A DNA stretch of 64,000 bases. Source: Panulirus ornatus. Lineage: Eukaryota; Arthropoda; Malacostraca; Decapoda; Palinuridae. The translations under genes and the position numbers were made by a program. The DNA lies in NCBI RefSeq assembly GCF_036320965.1, contig NC_092241.1:22716517-22780516 (forward strand). The letters are read 5' to 3'. Position 1 is the first letter of the stretch. Every line of letters starts with the position of its first letter. The notes beneath the pieces are model-generated. The model had not been told where the DNA came from. It ran no database searches and was given only the letters and a program-made list of their open reading frames with translations. Below are positions 12,530 through 37,872 of this stretch, piece by piece.

Positions 12530-13560
12530 CAGAATTGGTTCAGGAATTTGTCTTTTTATTCCTACTAACGACAAGTAAAATTTTGCATATCGATATTAAC
12601 ATTCATTTGGCACATATAAGACCAGTTCATCAGTTTGTCTATGTCTGTTTAAAGCTGCAGACATTCAATTTCTGTTGTAGATTTATTTTCCAACTTAGTA
12701 TAGTCTGCAAATTTTGATATCTTGCAATGCAAGCCATTATTGATATCATTAATGTATATGAGAATGAGAACTGATCCCAAGACTGATCTTTGTGGCACAC
12801 CGCTTGTTACGTTAGCCATTCTCAGACTTGACCATTAATCACAACTCTTTGATCACGTCCAGTATGCCGATGTACAACCCATCTATACCATGTGAATCAA
12901 CTTTAGTTACAAAGCTTTGATGTGGAACTATATTGCATGTTTTTTGAAAATCTAGATAGATGACATCAAGTGCTGTTCTGTCATCATACATGTTGATTGT
13001 ATCATATAAATGAAATCATTGGTTTACAGTCTTACCACAAATGATGGTTTCCATTTCTACTAACCACAGAAGTTAAGCTGTCTGGACGATAATGTCAGGG
13101 CAGTAATTTGTTACCTATTTTGATAATGGCTGTTACATTATCCAACTTTCACTCATCTGGTACTTTCCCCAGTAACATTTGACTTATTAAAGAGAGAAGT
13201 CACCGGTTTAACGCGCTCATTTCTCGACTCTTTCACTGACCTCGGATAAGATTTACCTGGACCAGCTGTTTAACGCATTTTCATGTAATCTAGTGCTAAT
13301 TCTCTGTCTTCAACTCATATCCATATATCGCAAAATAATTTTCTCTCTTACCGCTGGACCTGGACCTAGGTACGGAGCATGAGCAGTATTTTCATTTGTA
13401 CATACAGATGTTAATAGATTCTCTAAGATCTTTGCCATGTCTCTGGTACTGGGAATCATTTCACCATTTCCAATTACAGATAGGCCATTGACAGGGTAAT
13501 GACTCTCCCGCTTCTAACATACCCATAAAACTCCTTGGGAATTCTTTCGCTATTTTCAGC
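12530..13560 (-). mobile_element. decayed CR1/Jockey-like LINE reverse transcriptase
   Basis: On the minus strand, conceptual translation recovers reverse transcriptase blocks in the correct order across several frames: a linker (IGNGEMIPSTRDMAKIL, ~13400-13480), VPDE.KLDNVTAII and a YRPDSLTSVV block (~13060-13170), DFQKTCNIVPHQS (~12900-12960), then SGVPQRSVLG with IYINDINNGL and a degenerate catalytic box FADY instead of FADD (~12690-12810). These blocks are those of CR1/Jockey-superfamily LINEs. Stops and frameshifts are frequent, so this is an old dead copy. Both ends are indistinct. It belongs to a different clade from the RTE family that fills the right half of the window. Confidence 0.82.
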
Positions 13561-15968
<2,408 letters not shown>

Positions 15969-16346
15969 CTTCGTTAAGTAAAAGCAGAAGTAAGACAAAA
16001 TACAATACAGAAAATACGAGAAAGTCATCCTCAACAATGGTATTATTGTTTATATTCCCGATGCATCAAAATAAACCATTTCTGAAACGTATATCATCTC
16101 AGAACCCTGAACGAGGCGACCATCCTAAGGAAAAGTTATGAACAACGTAGAAAGACGTGAAATGTCATAGCATGTTGTTACTTTCGTGGCAGTCTACTTT
16201 ATGTTCTTGGATATCTTCTGAAGACAAGGAGATAAGAGAATGGTTTATACTACTCTAGTTAGTGTAGGGAAAACCAAGTGTTGAGAGGAACTTGAAGATA
16301 AGATGACAAGAGATCAAAGTACATAATTGCAACAGTCAGTTGTATT

Positions 16347-16806
16347 TAGCCAACATCCACACTTGACACCAGATGACCCTACCTAGCTAACACCCACACT
16401 TGACACCAGATGACCCTACCTAGCCAACACCCACACTTGACACCAGATGACCCTACCTAGCCAGCGCCCACACTTGACACCAGATGACCCTACCTAGCCA
16501 GCACCCACACTTGACACCAGATGACCCTACCTAGCCAACACCCACACTTGACACCAGATGACCCTACCTAGCCAGCGCCCACACTTGACACCAGATGACC
16601 CTACCTAGCCAGCACCCACACTTGACACCAGATGACCCTACCTAGCCAGCGCCCACACTTGACACCAGATGACCCTATCTAGACAGCACCCACGCTTGAC
16701 ACCAGATGACCCTACCTAGACAGCACCCACACTTGACACCAGATGACCCTACCTAGCCAACACCCTCATTTTACAAGAGATGGCCTTTCCTAGCCGACAC
16801 CCACAG
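16347..16806. repeat. 37-bp minisatellite, ~12 copies
   Basis: Tandem copies of a 37-bp unit with core CACACTTGACACCAGATGAC and CCTACCTAGCCA. Variants alternate CCAACACC, CCAGCGCC and CCAGCACC, with some regularity in mid-array. The last one or two copies are diverged. No coding sense. Confidence 0.95.
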
Positions 16807-18029
16807 ATGAACCCGTGTTAGCTTAGGAAGAAAAGGTGATACATAATCTGTTCTGACCTGAAGGAAGTATTTCAGTGAGGTGAAAACCATTCGCAATTCG
16901 CCACCATGACCAGCTTTGTCTTATATCGAACTACGTTCGAGAAGAAAAGTGCAACGAGAAAGTACAACTATTAACAGAGAAGGACATAGTAATGGAACTA
17001 ACAGAAGGAGGGAGCAGCTAACGTCACCAGCACTTGAACACAACGATTTAGAAAATTGCTAGCTATTGGTCTTAAACTTTACACTTAGGCGGAACTATGT
17101 GTCGGTGGGGGTGACCCAGAGTGAGACAGATGACCAGTGTTGGGGTCCAGGGCCACACACCTCTGGGTGATAGCTCCCAGTTTTCTTGTCTTGTTCTTTG
17201 GTCGAACTCATTTGAGACAATGTTTAAAACACCTTCTGTATGGTGCAAGGATTGACCCTCATAAATTCATTTATATGCCTCTATCTTCCTTCTGCGTTTA
17301 GAAGATTATTCCGTTTCGTTTATATTCTCTTCATATCATGATAATAAGACTACGTCATGCAGATATAGATTAAAATTAGCATGCTGCTTGTTAAACCCAG
17401 CTGAAGAATTCTCTTATTTTCCAACTGTTTTCTGCATAAAATACTGCACTTACTTCACAACTTGAAAATGTAGATTGTTTCATTTCTCCTAAAGCATATA
17501 TTGTAATACTCTCACCACATGATATGGAGATTTTCATATACCGCTGCTGCAACCCATCAGAAAATGTTTTTCTTGTATAGATGAACAATATTTGATAAAT
17601 TCTGGAACACCAAGAGAAAATTTCCTGATTTTACCATCTTACTAAAAATATTTCTGGCTTCTATTCTTGCAAGTTCGATAAAAAGGCAAGTCACAGACCA
17701 TCGAGAAAAAGAAGAGATTTTAAACAAGTATTTCTGATAGCCTTTTGAACAGGCTGTCAACTTGTTAACAAAGTAAATGTCATACCCAGGGAACTGGAAA
17801 AAATAATCAGAAAGCAAATGGAAAGCAAATGTATGTCTTCTTACTGAGGGAAAGTAACAAAGTGGGAGACAGCAGTGATTCAGGAACAGAAGGTCATGTA
17901 TTTCGAACCTTTTAGATTTTTTTGCATAAGACAGAGCTCTGTCATAGACAAGAGAAATGGCTGAGTGGATTTTTTTTTGTATCTGAACTGACAGAGAGAA
18001 TTTACTGAAAGGACGCAAGTGAGGGAAAC
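16807..18029. other. unannotated unique sequence
   Basis: No recognisable gene. A 153-codon minus frame (17557-18018) is Phe/Ser-rich and lacks a recognisable domain. Confidence 0.4.
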
Positions 18030-18720
18030 CTTCTTGATATGAGGTGAGGTCACCAGAGGCGTACCACGGGGTTCGGTCCCGGGACCATTAATCTTTCTCA
18101 ATGACTCTCCACAAGGATTGGACTCCCGCATGAATATGTTTGCAGATGATGCCAAAGTCATGAGAGAAGTAATAAGCGAGGCGAGGAGGATCGCATCAAC
18201 TTAAAAGAGAATCTAGATAAACTTCATTGCTACATGAACTTCATTGCTGGTTTGATAGATATTTGATGAAATGTAAAACGAATGGATGTTAATTGATGAG
18301 GGTAAGAGAGATTAAAAAAAGGGCTCAGTATGAACTAAGATCCAGAAATGTATGTATAACAGGAAACTGAGAGTTAACACTCCTAGCCTGTCACCAGATT
18401 CCCACATGTGACTGCTGGCAAATACTAGAATAGCATTCAGTTATATGAATAAGGAAATATTCGGCTAACTGTTCATCTCCTACATTGGACCAAACTAAGA
18501 TATGCTACTGAAGTTTGGTCAGTTCACATAAAGAAGCCCAGAGAAGTAACAGAGAAGGTCCGGAAGAAGATAACAAATATGGTACAAGAATTAAATGAGC
18601 CGAGTTATATTGTAAGGTTCAAAACATTGAATGTTCATTCTATGGAAGAGAGAAGAGTGAGAAGTGACCTGTAGACAATGAGCAGTTTCCATATTTCAAC
18701 AAAGATTTCACTAAGATATC
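18030..18720 (+). mobile_element. decayed CR1/Jockey-like LINE, 3' half
   Basis: Plus-strand translation gives VTRGVPRGSVPGPLIFLNDS (18050-18110) and MNMFADDAKVMREV (18130-18170), i.e. the reverse transcriptase segment ending in the FADD box. It is followed, in changing frames, by remnants of the downstream conserved tail (VWS-like motif near 18515, a VQ..T.MVPELN-like motif near 18570, and LN.HSMEERRVRSDL at 18630-18672). The fragment is 5'-truncated and full of stops. It resembles the 12.5-kb remnant more than the RTE family. Confidence 0.8.
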
Positions 18721-19170
18721 ATATCCTATATTCATTCCATTATTCAAGTTTATGGTGTTGTTAGATATAATAATTGGGGATTCAGCAATAAGCCTTTCTG
18801 GGTCACTAACTGCCCCTAGTTCGTTGGAAGTACATAATCTTTTGTATGTTTTGATGTTGCGTTTGATTCCGAAGTTATCCTTAGAGAATATTCATGCGAT
18901 TGAATCATCTCGAAAGATTTTCCGTTGACCAATAATTGATATATATTATTACGCACTATAGGTGTAACATAGTTGAAACCTGATTTTTCAGTACATGGTG
19001 GTCTACCCTTTATAAAGGAATTCCATGTGGTGCTCTCATATCTCAAAACATCACTAATATTAAGTTGTTTCAAAATATTAACGAAAGGTGATAATTATTT
19101 ATGATTGAGTAGAACGTAAATACTTTTGTTGTTGAATCTGTTTTCCTTTTCAATACAATACTACCATTAC
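18721..19170. other. unannotated sequence with an 85-codon minus frame
   Basis: An open frame on the minus strand at 18816-19073 has fairly protein-like composition but no domain I recognise; it may be a fragment of another mobile element. Nothing else stands out. Confidence 0.35.
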
Positions 19171-19186
19171 ACACATACACACACAC

Positions 19187-19270
<84 letters not shown>
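19170..19270. repeat. (AC)n-(TA)n microsatellite
   Basis: A short AC run followed by about 42 TA units, marking the left border of the retroelement cluster. Confidence 0.95.
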
Positions 19271-19272
<2 letters not shown>

Positions 19273-19415
19273 TTTTTTTCTTTCTTTTAAACTATTTGCC
19301 ATTTCCCGCGTTAGCGAGGTAGCCTTAAGAACAGAGGACTGGGCCTTTTTTGAAATATCCTCACCTGGCCCCCTCTGTTCCTTCTTTTGGAAAAAAAAAA
19401 ATATTTATATATTAT
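19271..19415 (-). mobile_element. truncated RTE-like non-autonomous element (tail half)
   Basis: Carries the tail of the short element described at 20181-20425, in opposite orientation: the core CCCGCGTTAGCGAGGTAGC, then AAGAACAGAGGACTGGGCC, then an A-rich stretch. The head portion (CTACGACACG..TATCCCC) is missing and the sequence runs into AT-rich DNA. Confidence 0.75.
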
Positions 19416-19431
19416 TCAATAGTTTATTATA

Positions 19432-20425
<994 letters not shown>

Positions 20426-20508
<83 letters not shown>
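20426..20508. repeat. (TA)n microsatellite
   Basis: About 38 TA units between the tail of the non-autonomous element and the 3' end of RTE copy 2. Confidence 0.97.
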
Positions 20509-23068
<2,560 letters not shown>

Positions 23069-23312
23069 TTTTTCTTTTAAACTATTCGCCATTTCCCGCG
23101 TTAGCGAGGTAGCATTAAGAACAGAGGACTGGGCCTTTGAGGGAATACCCTCACCTGGCCCAATTCTCTGTTCCTTCTTTTGGAAAATTAAAAAAAAAAA
23201 CGAGAGGGGAGGATTTCCAGCCCCCCGCTCCCTCCCCTTTTAGTCGCCTTCTACGACACGCAGGGAATACGAGGGAAGTATTCTTAATCCCCTATATCCA
23301 GGGATAATATAA
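23069..23312 (-). mobile_element. RTE-like non-autonomous element, full length
   Basis: Tail-first on the plus strand: CTTTTAAACTATTCGCCATT, CCCGCGTTAGCGAGGTAGCA, an A-run near 23190, CCTTTTAGTCGCCTTCTACG and CCAGGGATA at the head. It is the same unit as 20181-20425 in the other orientation. Its tail abuts RTE ORF sequence directly, so it either inserted into an RTE copy or was joined by rearrangement. Confidence 0.82.

Positions 23313-23353
<41 letters not shown>
23313..23353. repeat. (TA)n microsatellite
   Basis: A short (TA)n tract between the head of the non-autonomous element and RTE copy 4. Confidence 0.95.
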
Positions 23354-25295
<1,942 letters not shown>

Positions 25296-26190
25296 AAGAA
25301 AGGATCTAAATTTTGCACGTGATCAAGATATTCCTACGATTCCACGGGGAAAATGAAACACGATAAATTCTCAAGTGCACTTTCGTGTAATAATTTCATT
25401 ATCAGGGGTGACACAAGACAGAAATATAAGTCAGTTGATATACATCGAAGAGGCAAAGCTAAGCCGCCATTTGGTAAAAATACGATTGTCCAAGACAGAG
25501 AACGAACGAGCGTTAATAAACTTATCATTTTACAAATTCTGTCAACAATAAAGTTATCTAATTTGTATAAACCATCATTGATATTAAGATTATAATTCTT
25601 TGTGTATTTGATGATAGATTTTCAATGATATTTCTCGTGGTAATAGAGTTAGAGTTAATAACTGAGATGGCATTACTCCAGTCAATACAATGATCATAGT
25701 TTTTAACGTGATCAAACAAGGCATTTGATTCTTGTCCCGTCCGTTATACTATATTCATGTTCCTTAAGTCTAACAGAAAGATCCTTACCAGTCTGCCCAA
25801 TGTAAAACGTATCACAATTTCTATATTGCACTTTATAGATGCATCCAGGAGAATTTTCTGGTGAATTCCTGATAATGATATTCTTTATAGTATTATTGTT
25901 GCTGAAGGCAACATTCCAGGAGAATTTTCTGGAGAATTCCTGATAATGATATTATTTATAGTATTATTGTTGCTGAAGGCAGCATTTACTTTATAGGATT
26001 TAAGCAGCATGGGAAGTAAAGTAATTATCAAAGGGGAGAACTAAAAGATTCTTAGTGTCAATGGGAGGTTTGGGCTCAACTCTGTAAAATGATCTCTCTG
26101 ATAACTTAAGGAATTTATCAATGAAAGATCTAGGGTATTTCAACTTAGATCCAATAGAATATACCTTCTCAAACTCATCAGCAATCAACT
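25296..26190 (-). mobile_element. Penelope-like element fragment with GIY-YIG endonuclease, left arm
   Basis: On the minus strand the end of a reverse transcriptase C-terminus (KYPRSFIDKFLKLSERSFYR, LLVLPFDNY, ~26000-26188) leads into VAFSNNNTIKNIIIRNSPEN and a GIY-YIG-type module: GCIYKVQYRNCDTFYIGQTG (~25790-25850), RLKEHEYS and DHCIDWSNA. This order is characteristic of Penelope-like elements, whose GIY-YIG domain nicks the target. Stops occur, and a 71-bp tandem duplication (25848-25918 and 25919-25989) inserts a frame-breaking repeat just upstream of the GIY motif. The 3' end (CCACGGGGAAAATGAAACACG) abuts (TA)n. Confidence 0.85.
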
Positions 26191-26195
26191 CTGGG

Positions 26196-27375
<1,180 letters not shown>

Positions 27376-27750
27376 TGAATATTGTGCAGTTTCTGTCACC
27401 CTACCTAAAAAAAGACATAGCATGAATAGCGTGCACATCAAAACACTTGAATGTATTTAACTTAGGAAAGAGAAGGCTAAGATGTGATCTAGATCAAGTA
27501 ATCAGAATGATCAAAAGCTTTACTCTTGAATCGTCAGCTTTCACCCGCAGCGATGGATACAGACACGTGAATAAACATTTTACCTCAAATAAGGAGAAGC
27601 ACTTTTTCTTCACCAGGACTGTTAACATCTGAAACAATTTGTCTATCAGAATAATTGGAAGCAGAACTATGGATAGATATGTTTAAGAATAGACGATAAA
27701 TACTTCGCTTCCAAGTCCACGACTTATATTTCTGAGTTTTCTTAGTCACA
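27376..27750 (+). mobile_element. CR1/Jockey-like LINE 3' tail remnant
   Basis: Plus-strand translation gives LEYCAV..TLPKKRHSM, then VFNLGKRRLRCDLDQVIRMI (~27448-27507) and EKHFFFTRTVNI.NNLS (~27590-27645). This is the conserved extreme C-terminal segment of CR1/Jockey LINE reverse transcriptase ORFs. Stops interrupt it. It is fused directly to an RTE fragment. Confidence 0.75.
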
Positions 27751-30934
<3,184 letters not shown>

Positions 30935-32078
30935 CTTGAACACTGGTACTCACATGACACCACTTACCTAAATATGAACACTGGTACTCGCATGACACAA
31001 CATACCTGGGTCGTGAATACTCTAGTACTCACATGACGCCACTTACCTGGGTCGTGAATAGTCTGGTACTCACATGACGCCACTTACCTGGGTCGTGATT
31101 ACTTTGGTACTCACATGACGCCACTTACCTGGGTCGTGAATACTCTAGTACTCACATGACGCCACTTACCTGGGTCGTGAATACTCTAGTACTCACATGA
31201 CGCCACTTACCTGGGTTATGAATAGTTTGGTACTCACATGACGCCACTTACCTGGGTCGTGAGTACTCTGGTACTCACATGACGCCACTTACCTGGGTCA
31301 TGAATACTTTGGTACTCACATGACGCCACTTACCTGGGTCGTGAATACTCTGGTACTCACATGACGCCACTTACCTGGGTCATGAATACTTTGGTACTCA
31401 CATGACGCCACTTACCTGGGTCGTGAGTACTCTAGTACTCACATGACGCCACTTACCTGGGTTATGAATAGTTTGGTACTCATATGACGCCACTTACCTG
31501 GGTCGTGAGTACTCTGGTACTCACATGACGCCACTTACCTGGGTCATGAATACTTTGGTACTCACATGACGCCACTTACCTGGGTCGTGAATACTCTGGT
31601 ACTCACATGACGCCACTTACCTGGGTCATGAATACTTTGGTACTCACATGACGCCACTTACCTGGGTCGTGAGTACTCTAGTACTCACATGACGCCACTT
31701 ACCTGGGTCGTGAATACTCTGGTACTCACATGACGCCACTTACCTGGGTCATGAATACTTTGGTACTCACATGACGCCACTTACCTGGGTCGTGAGTACT
31801 CTAGTACTCACATGACGCCACTTAACTGGGTTATGAATAGTTTGGTACTCACATGACGCCACTTACCTGGGTCGTGAATACTCTGGTACTCACATGACGC
31901 CACTTACCTGGGTCATGAATACTTTGGTACTCACATGACGCCACTTACCTGGGTCATGGATACTTTGGTACTCACATGACGCCACTTACCTGGGTCGTGA
32001 ATACTCTGGTACTCACGTGACGCCACTTACCTGGGTCGTGAATACTCTGGTACTCACGTGACGCCACTTACCTGGGTC
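30935..32078. repeat. 41-bp minisatellite, ~28 copies with higher-order pattern
   Basis: Tandem 41-bp units with core GGTACTCACATGACGCCACT followed by TACCTGGGTC. The first two copies are diverged. Four main variants (GTTATGAATAGTTTGG, CGTGAGTACTCTGG, CATGAATACTTTGG, CGTGAGTACTCTAG) recur in a fixed order over about six monomers (~246 bp), and the order repeats in the middle of the array. No coding sense. Confidence 0.95.
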
Positions 32079-32922
32079 TGACGACCATCTAAAGAACGAG
32101 AGAAGAGTCGTTTTCCTCGGTCATGGTCCCTCAAATGTCAAGGACATTGCCCTTGGAATACTTACAGATATTGAGTAAATCACTTGTCTTTCCAAGCATG
32201 CACGAATTACACAGTCAGTTCCTCTCAAGCTCGGTCCAAGTTTTACTGCTAACAACACTACTGTTTATGATCTGCCACTCGTTCACCACCTCGTTACTCA
32301 AGCCAGGATGAACATGAACGCACTCCATTACTGGATTGTCACATTTACGTCCTCTCTATATTCCGCGTGGGTATCACCCAGTCTTTCCCAAACACAGACT
32401 GGAATAGATTACCACAACCGAACGTTACAACTTGAACATCAGCGGGTGACAAGAGTGGAAATAATACTGCCTGAATGGCCATCATAAAATTACAAAAAGA
32501 GGTGACTAAGGTAAACGGGAACTGATATGAATTTCCACATATGCCGAGTTGTTTCCTCTCCATCTGAGCCACTAGGCTGGGTCAGAGTTTTCGGTGAAGT
32601 CCTCAAAGTGAATACAGCATGATTAGAGGACGTGTCGTACACACAAATGAGCGACATTGTCTTCATATAGATCTGAATCTTTGTATCTATAAAAACAAAT
32701 CCTACGTGAAATTTGCTTATTTCTATCAAACACGTGACATTCTAGAGCCAGGTCCACAGTGACAAAATACAGTACTCCAGAAAGAGCCGTGTGTGTCTCC
32801 ACAACGGGCGGTCATGGTGGTGTTTGGAAGAACAGAAATGATGTCGTTGGACTTCAGATTCAGATGATGCGTTTTCAGGACATAATTGTATTCCTTGTTT
32901 GTGTGCAGGAACAAACATCTGC
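32079..32922. other. unannotated unique sequence
   Basis: No recognisable gene or repeat. Open frames are 80 codons or less apart from those running into the next tandem repeat. Confidence 0.4.
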
Positions 32923-33178
32923 TCAGACGAGGCAGGAGATGGTGGCAGGAATCATCGTTATGACGAGGCAGGAGATGGTGGCAGGAGTCATCGTTATGAC
33001 GAGGCTGGAGATGGTGGCAGGAGTCATCGTTATGACGAGGCAGGAGATGGTGGCAGGAGTCATCGTCATGATGAGGCAGGAGATGGTGGCAGGAGTCATC
33101 GTCATGACGAGGCAGGAGATGGTGGCAGGAGTCATCGTCATGATGAGGCTGATGATAGTGGCAGGAATCATCGTCTTC
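32923..33178. repeat. 36-bp minisatellite, ~7 copies
   Basis: Seven near-identical 36-bp units with core GAGGCAGGAGATGGTGGCAG and GAGTCATCGT. Because 36 is a multiple of three, several frames are open on both strands (12-residue repeats DEAGDGGRSHRY on plus and DDSCHHLLPRHN on minus). No start context, flanking domain or splice logic favours one of them, so I call it a repeat and not a gene. Confidence 0.9.
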
Positions 33179-34315
<1,137 letters not shown>

Positions 34316-34404
34316 TCTCTACAAAAGACTACAACTCTTGATCTGCTATTGTTTATCACATCAGTTATAAGGCGTCACATTCCTCAAGCAAGTTCTCCAC
34401 CTCT

Positions 34405-37400
34405 ATTATATATATTTTGCTTTGCCGCTGTCTCCCGCATTTGCGAGGTAGCGGAAGGAGACAGACGAAAGAAATGGCCCAACCCACCCCCATACACATG
34501 TATATACATACACGTCCACACACGCAAATATACATACCCATACATCTCAATGTAAACATATATATACACACACAGACACATACATATATATCCATGCACA
34601 CAATTCACACTGTCTGCCTTTATTCATTTCCATCGCCACCTCGCCACACATGGAATAACATCCCCTCCCGCCTCATGTGTGCGAGGTAACGCTAGGAAAA
34701 GACAACAAAGGCCCCATTCGCTCACACGCAGTCCCTAGCTGTCATGCAATAATGCCCGAAACCACAGCTCCCTTTCCATATCCAGGCCCCACACAACTTT
34801 TCATGGGTTACCCCAGACGCTTCACATGCCCTGATTCAATCCATTGACATCACGTCGACCCCGGTATACCACATCGATCCAATTCACTCTATTCCTTGCC
34901 CGCCTTTCACCCTCCTGAATGGTCAGGCCCCGATCACTCAAAATCTTTTTCACTCCATCTTTCCACCTCCAATTTGGTCTCCTACTTCTCCTCGTTCCCT
35001 CCACCTCCGACACATATACCCTCTAGGTCAATCTTTCCTCACTCATTCTCTCGAGGTGCCCAAACCATTTCAAAACACCCTCTTCTGCTCTCTCAACCAC
35101 GCTCTTTTTATTTCCGCACACCTCTCTTACTCTTACATTACTTACTCGATGAAACCACCTCACATCACATATTGTCCTCAAACATCTCATTTTAAGCACA
35201 TCCACCCTCCTGCGCACAACTCTATCCATAGCCCACGCCTCGCAACCATACAACATTGTTGGAACCACTATTCCTTCAAACATACCCATTTTTGCTTTCC
35301 GAGATAATGTTCTCGACTTCCACACATTCTTCAAGGCTCCCAGGATTTTCGCCCCCTCCCCCACCCTATGATTCACTTCCGCTTCCATGGTTCCATCCGC
35401 TGCCAGATCCACTCCCAGATATCTAAAACACTTTACTTCCTCCAGTTTTTCTCCATTCAAAATTGCCTCCCAATTGACTTGACCCTCAACCCTACTGTAC
35501 CTAATAACCTTGCTCTTATTCACATTTACTCTTAACTTTCTTCTTTCACACACTTTACCAAACTTAGGCACCAGCTTCTGCAGTTTCTCACATGAATCAG
35601 CCACCAGCGCTGTATCATCAGCGAACAACAACTGACTCACTTCCCAAGCTCTCTCATCCCCAACAGACTTCGCACTTGCACCTCTTTCCAAAACTCTTGC
35701 ATTCACCTCCCTGACAACCCCATCCATAAACAAATTAAACAACCATGGAGACATCACATACCCCTGCCGCAAACCTACATTCACTGAAAACCATTCACTT
35801 TCCTCTCTTCCTACACGTACATATGCCTTACATCCTCGATAAAAACTTTTCACTGCTTCTAACAACTTGCCTCCCACACCATATATTCTTAGTACCTTCC
35901 ACAGAGCATCTCTATCAACACTATCATATGCCTTCTCCAGATCCAAAAATGCTACATACAAATCCACTTACTTTTCTAAGAATTTCTCACATACTTTCTT
36001 CAAAGCAAACACCTGATCCACACATCCTCTACCACTTCTGAAACCACACTGCTCTTCCCCAATCTGATGCTCTGTACATGCCTTCACCCTCTCACCCCCT
36101 TCACCCTCCGCCAATCCTCAGGCACCTCACCATAAATCGTACATACATTAAATAACCTTACCAACCAGTCAATAATGCAGTCACCCCCTTTTTTGATAAA
36201 TTCCACTGCAATACCATCCAAACCTGCTGCCTTGCCGGCTTTCATCTTCCGCAAAGCTTTTACTACCTCTTCTCTGTTTACCAAATCATTTTCCCTAACC
36301 CTCTCACTTTGCACACCACCTCGACCAAAACACCCTATATCTGCCACTCTATCATCAAACACATTCAACAAACCTTCAAAATACTCACTCCATCTCCTTC
36401 TCACATCACCACTACTCGTTATCACCTGCCCATTAGCCCACTTCACTGAAGTTCCCATTTGCTCCCTTGTCTTACGCACTTTATTTACTTCCTTCCAGAA
36501 CATCTTTTTATTCTCCCTAAATTTAACGATACTCTCTCACCCCAACTCTCATTTGCCATCTTTTTCACCTCTTGCACCTTTCTCTTGACCTCCTGTCTCT
36601 TTCTTTTATACATCTCCCACTCATCTGCAATTTTTCCCCGCAAAAATCGTCCAAATGCCTCTCTCTTCTCTTTCACTAATGATCTTACTTCTTGATCCCA
36701 CCTTTCACTACCCTTTCTAATCAACCCACCTCCCACGCTTCTTATGCCACAAGCATCTTTTGCGCAAGCCATCACTGCTTCCGTAAATACATCCCATTCC
36801 TCCCCTACTCCCCTTACCTCCTTTGTTCTCACCTTTTTCCATTCTGTACTCAGTCTCTCCTGGTACTTCCTCACACAAGTCTCCTTCCCAACCTCACTTA
36901 CTCTCACCACCCTCTTCACCCCAACATTCACTCTTCTTTTCTGAAAACCCATACAAATCTTCACCTTCGCCTCCACAAGATAATGATCAGACATCCCTCC
37001 AGTTGCACCTCTGAGCACATTAACATCGAAAACTCTCTCTTTCTCGCGCCTGTCAATTAACACATAATCCAATAGCGCTCTCTGGCCATCTCTCCTACTT
37101 ACATACGTATACTTATGTATATCTCGCTTTTTAAACCTGGTATTCCCAATCACTAGTCCATTTTCAGCACATAAATCTACAAGCTCTTCACCATTTCCAT
37201 TTACAACAATGAACACCCCATGCATACCAATTATTCCCTCAACTGCCACATTACTCACCTTTGCATTCAAATCACCCATCACTAAAACCCGGTCTTGTGC
37301 ATCAAAACCACTAACACACTCATTTAGCTGCTCCCAAAACACTTGCGTCTCATGATCTTTCTTCTCATGCCCAGGTGCATATGTGCCAATAATCACCCAT

Positions 37401-37871
37401 CTCTCTCCATCAACTTTCATTTTACCCATATTAATCTAGAATTTACTTTCTTACATTCTATCATATGCTCCCACAACTCCTGTTTCAGGAGTAGTGCTAC
37501 TCCTTCCCTTGCTCTTGTCCTCTCACTAACCCCTGACTTTACTCCCAAGACATTCACAAACCACTCTTCCCCTTTACCCTTAAGCTTCGTTTCACTCAGA
37601 GCCAAAACATCCAGCTTCCTTTCCTCAAACATACTACCTATCTCTTCTTTTTTTCACATCTTGGTTACATCCACACACATTTAGACACCTCAATCTGAGC
37701 CTTCGAGGAGGATGAGCACTCCCAGCGTGAGTCCTTCTTCTGTTTCCCCTTTTAGAAAGTTAAAATACAATGAGGTGAGTTTCTGGCTCCCCGCTCCCGT
37801 CTCCTTTAGTCGCCTTCTACGACACGTGAGGAATGCGTGGGAAGTATTCTTTCTCCCCTATCCCCAGGGAT

Positions 37872-37872
<1 letters not shown>
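34405..37872 (-). mobile_element. RTE copy 6, subfamily B, near full length
   Basis: The minus strand runs from the 5' palindrome and leader (37640-37872, ending CTATCCCCAGGGATAACA on plus) through endonuclease, linker, reverse transcriptase and C-terminal region to the long 3' UTR (34405-34850). About 3.5 kb, one of three near full-length copies here. The only clear large loss is a deletion of about 200 bp in the RT N-terminal part at about 36090-36112. It lacks an obvious poly(A) tail and ends in AT-rich sequence at about 34405. Confidence 0.92.
34822..37632 (-). pseudogene. RTE endonuclease/reverse transcriptase ORF, disabled (copy 6)
   Basis: Reading upstream to downstream: endonuclease N-terminal part (LALSETKLKGKG, 37417-37632); a one-base deletion near 37420; endonuclease and linker (36485-37429; VMGDLNAKV and MSDHYLVEAKV intact); a frameshift near 36520; linker into RT (36084-36503; KAAGLDGIAVEF); a deletion; RT with catalytic blocks and FADD (35023-35967); a stop at 35968-35970; a stop at 35023-35025 where TTGACCAAG became TTGACCTAG; then the last 64 codons, including the subfamily B extension after VYRG. 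At least five lesions make it a dead copy, but the endonuclease motifs are readable. Confidence 0.9.

Noticed and set aside
18816..19073. 85-codon minus-strand frame as a host exon
   Set aside because: No recognisable domain, no visible splice context, and it lies between a LINE remnant and the repeat cluster.
30935..32078. CRISPR-like appearance of regularly spaced units
   Set aside because: The units are contiguous 41-bp monomers without unique spacers in a eukaryotic context; it is a minisatellite.
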